NCBI RefSeq assembly: GCF_013410115.1
Contig: NZ_JACCCV010000002.1
Coordinates: 248,001 to 312,000 of the forward strand
Direction: 5' to 3'
Length of the DNA: 64,000 bases
From: Tunturiibacter gelidiferens
GTDB lineage: Bacteria > Acidobacteriota > Terriglobia > Terriglobales > Acidobacteriaceae
Positions within the stretch are counted from its first letter, which is position 1. The number at the start of each line of letters is the position of its first letter. The notes under the pieces were generated by a model. It saw only the letters and a list, made by a program, of their open reading frames with translations, made no database searches and had not been told where the DNA came from. The position numbers were made by a program, and so were the translations under genes. Shown here in pieces: positions 1 to 9,799 of the stretch.

Positions 1-2
1 CC

Positions 3-1190
3 ACCCCGATCATCGCGTTTCAACATAACAACTTCCGCGAAGGCTTCTTCAAAGCGACCTACTCTTTCCACCACGGCCATCACGAGTTCAAAGCTGGCGT
101 CGAATCCGACAACGTCTTCCTGCATGAAGACTTCAGCTATCGCATCACCGATCCCACGCAGTTCGATGACAACACTCCTTCAAGCCTGGCCTTCATGGAA
201 CACCGGCCAGACCTCGAGCAATCCGCATTCGTCGAAGACCTGATACGTCTCGGCAAATGGACGATCAGCGCCGGCTTACGTTGGGATCACTATCAACTCC
301 TGCTCAACCAGAGCGCCTTCAGCCCTCGCATCTCCGTTGGCCGCTACCTGCCATCGCTAAACATGGTGTGGCACGCCTCATACGACCGCATCTTCCAGAC
401 TCCGTCGTTTGAGAACATCCTCATCTCCAGTTCGCCGCAGATTGACGCACTCAACAATAACTTCCTTCGCCTTCCCGTCCAGCCGTCCCGCGGGAACTAT
501 TACGAAGGCGGCCTCAGCGAAGCCTTCGCGCAGTGCATGAGTCTCGACGTAAACGTCTACCGTCGTAACGTCGCCGACTTTGCGGACGACGATCAACTTC
601 TCAACACCGGAGTCAGCTATCCCATCTCCTTCGACAAAGCGATTGTCTACGGAGCGGAAGCAAAGCTCTCTCTGCTTCACCTCGCGAAACTCTCCGGCTA
701 CGCCAGCTACTCCTACATGGTCGCCAACGTCTGGTATCCGGTCACCGGTGGCCTCTTCCTTGGCGATGACGTAACCGCCGCCGTCACTCAAACCATCGGG
801 CACTTCCCCGCATCGCAGGACCAGCGCAACACTCTGCGCACGCGCTTTCGCTATCAGTTCGTACCGTGGCTCTGGTTCGCCGCAGGCCTAAGCTACGGCT
901 CGGGTCTGCCTTTCGCCTACACCGGCGATCAAGCCGACGCTCTCGCCCAGTATGGCCCGCAGGTAATCAGCCGCATCAACTTCGACCGCGGCCGCATCTT
1001 GCCTCTGCTCGCTACCGATGCCACGTTAGGTGCGGACATCCACAAGAGCGACCGAATGATCATTCGCTTTCAGGCCGATGGCAGTAACCTGAATAGCCGT
1101 CTCAACGTCATTGACTTCGGGGGTCTTTTCTCTGGGAACGCGATCGCGCCCGGACGAAGCTTCGCTCTCCGTCTTAGTACAAATTTTTAG
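3..1190 (+). CDS. TonB-dependent receptor, C-terminal part (5' end outside window)
   Basis: The reading frame is open from the window edge, so the start lies upstream; about 395 C-terminal residues are present. The segment shows alternating polar/aromatic beta-strand patterns typical of an outer-membrane barrel and ends in LRLSTNF, with the terminal Phe used by the barrel assembly machinery. Residues such as GGLSEAF, ISFDKAIVYGAEAK and GSGLPFAYTGD match the last strands of TonB-dependent receptors. By family role it would import a large substrate through the outer membrane, energised by TonB-ExbBD. The plug domain is not in the window, so the substrate cannot be inferred. Confidence 0.8.
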   Translation, partial: TPIIAFQHNNFREGFFKATYSFHHGHHEFKAGVESDNVFLHEDFSYRITDPTQFDDNTPSSLAFMEHRPDLEQSAFVEDLIRLGKWTISAGLRWDHYQLLLNQSAFSPRISVGRYLPSLNMVWHASYDRIFQTPSFENILISSSPQIDALNNNFLRLPVQPSRGNYYEGGLSEAFAQCMSLDVNVYRRNVADFADDDQLLNTGVSYPISFDKAIVYGAEAKLSLLHLAKLSGYASYSYMVANVWYPVTGGLFLGDDVTAAVTQTIGHFPASQDQRNTLRTRFRYQFVPWLWFAAGLSYGSGLPFAYTGDQADALAQYGPQVISRINFDRGRILPLLATDATLGADIHKSDRMIIRFQADGSNLNSRLNVIDFGGLFSGNAIAPGRSFALRLSTNF

Positions 1191-1451
1191 GCGTAGAAAC
1201 CGGAAGAGTCGCTAGAGAGTGGACCGAGGTTGAGGAACAGAGATTACAGTGGCGGCCTGCGCCTGGACCTGGCATTTGGTTTGGCGAGCCGGGCTGTGAA
1301 GAGAACGGAGGAGATCCTATCAGTCTCCCCCCAAAATTGATCGCGAAACTCTGCCCCGTGCCTCGCAAATCAAAGCTACAGCCTTGCAGCAGAGTCGTTA
1401 CGCTCCGTCACTCCTTGACGAACAAGAATAATTATCGTTTACTAGCTCTTG

Positions 1452-1898
1452 ATGCAAGCCTCTCCCACCGTCGAGACCCGTCCCTTCCGTGAACTTTGTG
1501 CGGATCACGGACTCACCGCGACCCACCAGCGCCAGGTTCTCTACGAGGTGATGCAGACCATGCCTGGCCACCCCAGCCCGGAAGAGGTCTACGCGCGGGT
1601 CAAGAAGCGTATACCAGCGATCTCCCTCGCGACGGTTTACAAAAACATTCATCTCTTCGTCGAAAGAGGCGTTCTAAAAGAAGTCAGCATGCACCACGGC
1701 TCCCTCCGAGTCGAGCTGAACAGCCACCTCCACCACCACATGGTCTGCTCGCATTGCAAGGCCATCACCGACATAGAAGAAAAGGATCTCGGCGTCCTCC
1801 CGGCACTGCAACGGTTGCCCGGGGGGTTTCAGGCGGAACGCTTCGCTATCGACGTCATCGGAATCTGTGCCGCGTGCCAGAAAGCAAAACGCAGCTAA
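1452..1898 (+). CDS. Fur family transcriptional regulator, PerR-like by context
   Basis: A 148-residue Fur-fold repressor. The N-terminal winged helix includes GLTATHQRQVLYEVM and the recognition-helix region ISLATVYKNIHLF. The C-terminal dimerisation/metal domain has a His-rich stretch (SHLHHH) followed by CSHC, and CAAC near the C-terminus, which together form the structural zinc site. A TTG three bases upstream is in frame, but ATG at 1452 is preferred; no strong ribosome site is visible. It lies directly upstream of katG in the same direction, the usual neighbourhood of PerR, which represses peroxide-defence genes. The regulatory metal ligands alone do not let me separate PerR from Fur. 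Confidence 0.85.
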   Translation: MQASPTVETRPFRELCADHGLTATHQRQVLYEVMQTMPGHPSPEEVYARVKKRIPAISLATVYKNIHLFVERGVLKEVSMHHGSLRVELNSHLHHHMVCSHCKAITDIEEKDLGVLPALQRLPGGFQAERFAIDVIGICAACQKAKRS

Positions 1899-1997
1899 CA
1901 CCATTCGCTCGCTAACCGAACTTAAGAAGTTGCAATATGCCGAAGGCTATCGAAGCAAATATTTGATCCACCGGCGCCAGCTCTGCGGCGGTAATAA

Positions 1998-4319
<2,322 letters not shown>

Positions 4320-4889
4320 TTCGTAGGTTGGACCTAAACTCCGCAAACAAAGGGTCTCCGATCAGGAAGTCGAAGTCGTACGCCGTCGCGCTCTGCGTTG
4401 GCGGTGAAACTCGCGGAAGCGGGCTGGAGGGCCTGCACTTGAAGACCCTTTGAGAAGCTGATCTCCTTTCAGGCTGGTTGACCAACTATTGACCAATTTC
4501 GCCTCTTTGAATGCTTGAAGAAAAATCTTTGCAGGAACGGTGTGGCCCTTGAATTCGTTCTAGCTGCCGCGCTGGATCTTTCAAACATGGGATCCCAGGG
4601 ATGGAAGATCGCCTTAGAGCTAGTGTCAAAAGCTTACAAGCAGGGGGCGACTACGGAACCTTATGATTATTAAGATTCTGCAAGGCCGCGGAAGGAGCTG
4701 ATTGCAACGCTCCTTAGGTCTTTACGCCGGAGTGAGTCCGGGTAGGGCAGTTTTGGAGCCCTCTGTCTCCTATCCCCGTCAGCCGTTGACGGGTAGGGGG
4801 ATAGAAGGCTGCAAAAGTGCACCCCATCCCGGACCGACTGATTTTCATCTAGTCGCAGGATTTGAATCAAGAGCGTGTCTCAACCTAAT
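4320..4889. other. Intergenic stretch with a possible gene remnant and one copy of the island-flanking repeat
   Basis: About 565 bases lie between katG and the stop of the next gene. One plus-strand frame is open from roughly 4494 to a TAA at 4671-4673. From a GTG at 4542 it would encode 43 residues ending in AYKQGATTEPYDY. It lacks a convincing start and may be the tail of a decayed gene. At 4765-4830 a GC-rich sequence can fold on itself (CTATCCCC against GGGGGATAG) and is copied in inverted orientation at about 14615-14665. I see no other structure. Confidence 0.4.
4765..4830. repeat. Left copy of inverted repeat flanking the accessory island
   Basis: The reverse complement of this segment shares GGGGTGCACTTTT, then CTATCCCCCTACC and CGTCA, in the same order and spacing with 14615-14665. 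The pair lies immediately outside the unusual genes at 4885-14581. Each copy also contains an internal near-palindrome (GTCAGCCGTTGAC). The copies could be island boundaries or two members of a dispersed intergenic repeat family. Confidence 0.55.
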
Positions 4890-5790
4890 GTAGACCGATC
4901 GTTGCTGTGAAGGGCTTTGTTGCTACTTTCTTCCATCCCGATGAGTCAGCCTTCAACAGTGTTGCTTGGCCCTGGATGATAATAAAGCCGTCATCTGTAA
5001 TCGAGAAGGGTAGATCAACGAGCGACCATTTGGTAACCGAACCGCCATTGATAAGCTGACCTCCAAAGTCGTGGCCGTCGTGATAACCCTCATTTACCGA
5101 GCCGTGTGATCCATCTTCTAGCTCGTAGGTTCCGGGGATAGGACTCCAGACTTTGTCGCCGAGTTGCTTCAGAGTCATCGTTCCGTCTACATCTCCGAGA
5201 CGAATCTTCCATTTTCCTGAGAAGTTGTCTCGAGTTGCGTGCGGATCCGCATCGTTCGGCAATATCTCAGTCTTCACTTCTGATGTCAAAAGTGAAGATG
5301 ACGAATTCGCTGTTGATTTCGGAAAGGTGCCATATGGGTTGGTCAACACTCCATGAAATTCAGCGATTCCGGGGTTCACTGCAACGAACGTCCACCCGTC
5401 GCTTTGGGGTACCTGGATTGGCGCGTCTATTTGCGGGGTAATAAATAGGGGCTGACCGGAAGCCAATCGAACAAGATTTCGATCGTAAGAGATTTCGAAC
5501 TGGCCTCCTGAAACGGGAAGCGAACCCGAGGGAACAATGTATCCGCGGACATGAATTTCTTGGCCCACATTAACTCGATTGACGTCGGAGGACAAAATGA
5601 CTCTCGCGTCTTCGTGGTAAAACAGGTGCGTTAGAAGCGGCCTGGCTGGTGTCAGCAAAACTCCTATGTAGCCCAATGTCGCAGTCCCAACCGTAATTAG
5701 CAATGGTTTTACAAGCTCGAGCACTCTACTGGGTAAATCGGTTTTTATGTCTTTGATCGACGGGGCGTCAGCTTTGAGTTTGCTTTTCAC
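4885..5790 (-). CDS. Hypothetical membrane-anchored protein with one N-terminal membrane segment
   Basis: About 301 residues. One hydrophobic segment (residues about 27-47, ending GYIGVLLTPARP) follows a short charged N-terminus, so the bulk of the protein probably lies outside the cytoplasm. The remainder is beta-rich, with a region (VNVGQEIHVRGYIVPSG) resembling cohesin- or Ig-like strands, and ends in lipocalin-like strand patterns (WKIRLGDVDGTMTLKQLGD). I recognise no family. GTG at 5790 is chosen because GGGGGAG lies five bases upstream and it starts 16 bases after the upstream stop; a longer frame would overlap that gene by about 50 bases. It forms an operon with the gene ending at 5807. 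Confidence 0.65.
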   Translation of the reverse strand: MKSKLKADAPSIKDIKTDLPSRVLELVKPLLITVGTATLGYIGVLLTPARPLLTHLFYHEDARVILSSDVNRVNVGQEIHVRGYIVPSGSLPVSGGQFEISYDRNLVRLASGQPLFITPQIDAPIQVPQSDGWTFVAVNPGIAEFHGVLTNPYGTFPKSTANSSSSLLTSEVKTEILPNDADPHATRDNFSGKWKIRLGDVDGTMTLKQLGDKVWSPIPGTYELEDGSHGSVNEGYHDGHDFGGQLINGGSVTKWSLVDLPFSITDDGFIIIQGQATLLKADSSGWKKVATKPFTATIGLH

Positions 5791-5806
5791 AAAATCTCCC
5801 CCCTGA

Positions 5807-6679
5807 TCACTTACGCGCGCTGATTCGGATCCCATTAGGAATAAAGTTATCGGACCCACTGGCGAGTTTGAGATTCAGAGCTGGACAAAAAATCAATGCG
5901 CTCGGACCTCCGTCCATATTGAGGGCGAAGTCCACTCCCGCCCCTCCCTGAATAACGGGAGTGCTCAAGAAATCAGCAAACTCAGCGAGGGTCATCGCAT
6001 TGTTGGATGGAGAGAAAGCTCCCGCGACTACAATTGCCCCATCTCTTCTTAGGCCAACAGCTGTCCGATTAGCCAATTGATGATCGTCAGTATGTATGCC
6101 TGACCTGGAGTCTTCAACGAGCAACGGCTTTGATTGCAGGGCCTCAAGAATGTCGGCCGATCTATGAAAATCCTTTATCCTTACGATTTTCGATCGATCA
6201 TTGCTTGAATAAAGCACCCCGCCCGAATTCCAGTCCTTCATTTTGTTGAGTTGGAGTCCATCGTGAATAAGGAGGCCTAGGGGGTAGAAGGTCTTATTGT
6301 CATCCGTCCCATAGTAGCCTCCGTTGACGATCACTATCGCATTAGTTCCTTCAGCGCTATTTTTCTTGAGCGAAGCTGCGGTGCCTTCAGGGCCAACTGC
6401 AAAAGCACTAAGCTCATAGTTCTGCATTGGTATTTCAAAGTAAATCAGCCTCAACCCATCCCGGCTGTTCATTTGATCAGCTAATTCTTTAGTAACGCAG
6501 ACCGCCCTTCTCCCCCGCACGGAAAACTCTTGACGTGTCCCCTTGGTGGATAGCAATTGCGATAGCCACCCTGGTCCATTTTGCTGGGAAAAAGTTTTTA
6601 CACATTGGAAGGATGCACATAAGAGCAGGACCAGCAAACGACCCCTATTCGCACGCGACCTCTTCATGAAGTTATCCAC
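5807..6679 (-). CDS. Secreted phosphodiester glycosidase family protein (NAGPA/DUF2233-like)
   Basis: 290 residues with an N-terminal signal peptide (basic MKRSRANRG, then LLVLLLCASF). The family signature is visible: VNGGYYGTDD, LGLLIHDGLQLN, GGVLYSS, TAVGLRRDG and near the C-terminus NMDGGPSALIF. Members resemble the lysosomal enzyme that uncovers mannose-6-phosphate and cleave sugar phosphodiesters or act on cell-wall material; the true substrate is unknown here. GTG at 6679 is supported by AAGGAGG six bases upstream. It is transcribed with the membrane-anchored protein downstream, which may be a partner. Confidence 0.75.
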   Translation of the reverse strand: MDNFMKRSRANRGRLLVLLLCASFQCVKTFSQQNGPGWLSQLLSTKGTRQEFSVRGRRAVCVTKELADQMNSRDGLRLIYFEIPMQNYELSAFAVGPEGTAASLKKNSAEGTNAIVIVNGGYYGTDDNKTFYPLGLLIHDGLQLNKMKDWNSGGVLYSSNDRSKIVRIKDFHRSADILEALQSKPLLVEDSRSGIHTDDHQLANRTAVGLRRDGAIVVAGAFSPSNNAMTLAEFADFLSTPVIQGGAGVDFALNMDGGPSALIFCPALNLKLASGSDNFIPNGIRISARK

Positions 6680-6794
6680 TTTTGACCTCCTTCTGGATGC
6701 ATCCGAAGTCTGTCCAAAGAATCAGACTGAATATATCCGTTTTTCGACGGTCCGCAGACAAATTTCAAGTGTTGCCGCCTTAACGCTGATTGGA

Positions 6795-7665
6795 CTATCT
6801 TTGACATCGGCTTATATCGACCCGTTCCGCGCGCAATCGAGTCATTGAGCCTTCACCGCCGCATTCAGGACAGGTTTCACCGTCAAATGAACCTTCGCCT
6901 TCGCAGAGTGGGCAGGCCATCCTCTTGTATTGACTCAGATCAACTTTGTCGGCTAGCAATCGAGCCGTGGAGCCTTCACCGCTGCATTCAGGACAAGTTT
7001 CACCGTCAAATGACCTTCGCCTCCGCAGAGTGGGCAGGCCATCCTCTTGTATTGACTCAGATCAACTTTGTCGGCTAGCAATCGAGCCGTGGAGCCTTCA
7101 CCGCTGCATTCAGGACAGGTTTCACCGTCAAATGACCTTCGCCTTCGCAGAGTGGGCAGGCCATCCTCTTGTATTGACTTAGATCAGCCTTTGTCGGCTA
7201 GCAATCGAGCCATAGAGCCTTCGCCGCCGCATTCAGGACCGGTTTCACCGTCAAATAAGCCTTTCCCTCGCAAACTGAGCATTTCGTACGCTTGTACTGG
7301 CTTATGTCAGCTTCTTCAGCGCGCCGTTGGGGCATTGAACCTTAACCACCGCACTCGGGAATGTTTCGTTTTCATACAAGCAAGCCTTTACCCAAGCAGA
7401 GCGGACATTTGGTATATCCTCTTCTGTTTAATGATTCCGGCTCGAGCACCTTTTGCTCGACCGAGCCTCTCCATAATATGTTATGTCTGTCTTGGCTTCT
7501 GTCGAGCACATGCATCCGCCGATGGCAGTTTGGGCAAAGCGCGACGGTGTTCTCTATCGTGTCGTCGCCGCCCGCGCCACCTAGGGCGTACCTGGATGCA
7601 CGATCTGGTTTCCACCTAAGAATTCCATTTCGACCGAATGCGATTTGATTACAACCTCAGACACT
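6795..7665 (-). pseudogene. Decayed HNH endonuclease carrying five tandem zinc-finger repeats
   Basis: Read on the minus strand, about 7480-7660 encodes the C-terminal half of an HNH nuclease (ALGGAGGDDTIENTVALC followed by PNCHRRMHVLD), with the first half and the expected FLE-HH motif lost or altered. It runs into five repeats of 122-123 bases beginning near 7337, 7215, 7092, 6970 and 6847. Each encodes a 41-residue unit with CPLCEGEG and, ten residues on, CPECGGEG: CxxC pairs like the DnaJ CxxCxGxG finger. Only the last unit is fully in frame; single-base losses in the 122-base units and internal stops break the others. The last unit ends at a stop at 6795. The frame is closed upstream by a TGA near 7665. 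Confidence 0.7.
6847..7437 (-). repeat. Tandem array of five 122-123 bp repeats encoding CxxC zinc fingers
   Basis: Consecutive copies start at about 6847, 6970, 7092, 7215 and 7337 (periods 123, 122, 123, 122). The three copies nearest 6847 are nearly identical; the two nearest the HNH part are more diverged. A 123-base period equals 41 codons, so the array began as an in-frame protein repeat. The 122-base periods mark single-base deletions. Confidence 0.9.
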
Positions 7666-7670
7666 CTCAG

Positions 7671-8282
7671 TCATGACTTGAGAAGAATGACCATATAAAG
7701 CGCTAGGAGGCAGACTAAGGAAAATAACATAGACATTTGACTCCTCAAAACCCATCTAGCCTTTCCGACCGAAACATATTCGATGCTTTCGAGTGCGCCT
7801 ATCCAGTGCTCGAGTCTTGCATTGTAATAATTCAGTACGTGGGCCTGAGAGAATTCATCAGAACCGAGTTGTGCGAGGTCTTTTGCCTCCCTAATCTGTT
7901 CTGGAGAATCAAACGGAACGACGACCTCTGTCACTTTAGACCCTACCAGTGCAAAGATTACCGAAATCAACGCAGAGACAGGCGCGACTAAAATGAGCAC
8001 AATCCACCAACGACTGCTGGAAATCAGAACAGGAATCCGTCCGTCCTTCACAAAAGTGGCCACAGCTGCGAGCACAAGAGCACTTATCGTCACTGCCGAC
8101 TGTGATTTTCCATCTAGCGCGACGAATCCCTTGTAGTAATCATCGTATTGCTTTGCCGCATTGTCACAAGCCGCAGTCGCAACCCCGACTTTTTCGCGCA
8201 GACACTTATCTTCCTTATCTTCCGCCGATGGCACAGATGACGGATGGGAAAAAGGAGAGCTAAAAGAATCTTCACCCTTCAA
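7671..8282 (-). CDS. Hypothetical integral membrane protein, SLATT/Pycsar-effector-like layout
   Basis: 203 residues. A soluble N-terminal third with a helical, charged stretch (YDDYYKGFVALDGKSQ) is followed by two close membrane helices (about 63-80 and 92-115), a second soluble helical part, and a final membrane helix at the C-terminus. This layout resembles SLATT-type and cyclic-nucleotide-gated membrane effectors of antiviral systems, but I see no diagnostic motif, so that is only an analogy. ATG overlaps the upstream stop by four bases (8279-8282), so it is probably translationally coupled to the small Cys/His protein. Confidence 0.6.
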   Translation of the reverse strand: MKGEDSFSSPFSHPSSVPSAEDKEDKCLREKVGVATAACDNAAKQYDDYYKGFVALDGKSQSAVTISALVLAAVATFVKDGRIPVLISSSRWWIVLILVAPVSALISVIFALVGSKVTEVVVPFDSPEQIREAKDLAQLGSDEFSQAHVLNYYNARLEHWIGALESIEYVSVGKARWVLRSQMSMLFSLVCLLALYMVILLKS

Positions 8283-8467
8283 TGTCTTGACGCTTTCTTG
8301 GCCGCTTTTCTCGGACTCTTCTTGGCGGCTTTTTTCATTGTCTTAGTTTTGAAGTAGTGCGCCGTTATCGCTGGCGACGCCCCGTGAAGATAACAGTAAT
8401 TACGACCCGGGCTGGCATCCCGGGCGCATCGTGTATTGCTAAGCGTTTTGCCTATACAGCGTCCCAT
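8279..8467 (-). CDS. Small Cys/His peptide with basic tail (DUF5763-like)
   Basis: 62 residues. The first half has C4, C14 and a C-x3-H motif (YCYLHG, C26-H30 by my count), preceded by ASPGRN. This CxGxTxxxxRC-GxxYCxxH arrangement is seen in small zinc-binding DUF5763-type proteins. The second half is lysine-rich (KKAAKKSPRKAAKKASRH) and would bind nucleic acid or acidic surfaces. A GGAG lies a few bases before ATG 8467. It is the first gene of a two-gene unit, overlapping the next by ATGA. Confidence 0.7.
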   Translation of the reverse strand: MGRCIGKTLSNTRCARDASPGRNYCYLHGASPAITAHYFKTKTMKKAAKKSPRKAAKKASRH

Positions 8468-8570
8468 TCAGATCTCCAGTGCTCTCGTTTAGCACCGTGT
8501 ACGAGTATTTGTTAAAAAAGTGTTTCACAAAAATTAGCACATGCCTATTCACTGACTAGAAAGGTTGCCG

Positions 8571-9704
8571 TCATTTCAGATGCACACCGGCAAGCCCAGC
8601 GAGCGCTTTCCAGTGCCTCGGATGGGGAACCCGGCCTTTTCTAATATTGCCTGCATAACCTCGCGAAACTGAAAGACGGCTCGTAATCAGACTGGCAGAT
8701 AAAGATGACATTCGCGGCTGAATCTTTTCCGCGTAGAACTCAACTGTCAGCCATGATGCTTGATCTGAGCTTGACCATTTCCGGATGTTTGCTTGATTGG
8801 CAATCTGTGTCTTGGATCGCTTAGCTTGGGCAGGAGCAGTATGGGAGACGACACGACCCTGTGTCGCGATCTTTGTCAGTCGCTGAGCTGACTCTTCTAC
8901 AGCACAGATCCTACATTTCTCATTTGCATTAGTGATTGGACAGCCGCAGTCAGCACAGACGTTCTGCAGGGTTACCGCATTCTTCGACGCCACGAACGGG
9001 TCTCCACCTCTCGTCTCACGCTTGTTGTTCTGCGTTAGACGAGTTGCTGGAACTGCTCTACGAGTTTTCGTGGTTGAGGCAATCTCCTTCACGGCCCACT
9101 CTGCGAGAGGTGCGACTAAGCGAGCCCAAGTAGAAGTTGTTTCCGCAAGTTGACTGGCCAAATCAGCCATCAGACGGCAGTTTCCATTGCGCTCTTCGAA
9201 GAACCAATTTCTTTTTAGCGGCTGGCGCAGAATACGGTTGAGAACATACGCGTCCACATCAGGCCGGAGAGGTTCCATCAGATCGCACGCAAGGCTGTCT
9301 CGATTGATCGTATCCATGTGCAAAACTCCCATCTCGGGATCAAGCCCAAGGGATGCAATAGCCAGACGACATTCAGCCTCGAGGAGCGCATAGATATAGT
9401 TCAAGATTGCGTTTACAGGATTTACGGCGAGCCGCGGAGAGCCTGAAAGAACTGACGCACGTGAGCCGAATTTCTGCCAATGTTCCGGTACGCGCAAAAG
9501 TTCTTTGTCTGGGAATTTGACCGGGACCGTGCGCCACGCTTTCCAATAGAGTTTGGCCGCGCGCAACTCTACAGACCTAACCTCGTCAAGGGATTCGGCT
9601 TCGGCCAATTCAGACCGAATTTGGTTGATCTGTACCGATGTCGCCAGGTCTTTTAGGGATTCGCGCGCGACGCGCTCTTGCCCCGCAAGTTTTCGATCGA
9701 TCAA
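8571..9704 (-). CDS. Stand-alone Cas1-like integrase lacking the N-terminal domain, with zinc ribbon and C-terminal DNA-binding-like motif
   Basis: 377 residues from TTG 9704. The Cas1 catalytic lobe is clear: PEHWQKFGSR, LSGSPRLAVNPVNAILN, then Glu111 (YALLEAE), His129 (GVLHMD), Asp141 and Glu144 (DLMEPLRP), matching the metal-binding residues of Cas1. A zinc ribbon follows (C250, C253, C264, C267), then a C-terminal helix-turn-helix-like region with LSVSRGY and RKGRVPHPRHW (355-365). The frame continues upstream with Cas1-like residues (LRGQALAIHTGTAFRISREL) to a stop near 9765, so the usual N-terminal beta domain of about 90 residues is absent. No Cas2, other Cas gene or CRISPR array is in the window. 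It is either a truncated relic or a minimal variant. Confidence 0.8.
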   Translation of the reverse strand: MIDRKLAGQERVARESLKDLATSVQINQIRSELAEAESLDEVRSVELRAAKLYWKAWRTVPVKFPDKELLRVPEHWQKFGSRASVLSGSPRLAVNPVNAILNYIYALLEAECRLAIASLGLDPEMGVLHMDTINRDSLACDLMEPLRPDVDAYVLNRILRQPLKRNWFFEERNGNCRLMADLASQLAETTSTWARLVAPLAEWAVKEIASTTKTRRAVPATRLTQNNKRETRGGDPFVASKNAVTLQNVCADCGCPITNANEKCRICAVEESAQRLTKIATQGRVVSHTAPAQAKRSKTQIANQANIRKWSSSDQASWLTVEFYAEKIQPRMSSLSASLITSRLSVSRGYAGNIRKGRVPHPRHWKALAGLAGVHLK

Positions 9705-9799
9705 CTCTCTGCTGATTCGAAACGCTGTACCAGTGTGAATGGCGAGGGCCTGGCCGCGTAACGATTACCAGTCCAGCAATTCTTGAACCTCTTTCCAAC

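Noticed and set aside
1420..1451. PerR/Fur box in front of the Fur-type gene
   Set aside because: ATAATTAT is present but the consensus spacing and outer bases are missing; kept only as a weak idea.
6847..7437. Tandem 122-123 bp repeats considered as a CRISPR array
   Set aside because: Units are directly adjacent without spacers and encode a protein motif on the minus strand; the period matches 41 codons.
6845..7619. Plus-strand open frames across the repeat array
   Set aside because: They are repetitive shadows; the minus strand gives coherent CxxC and HNH motifs.
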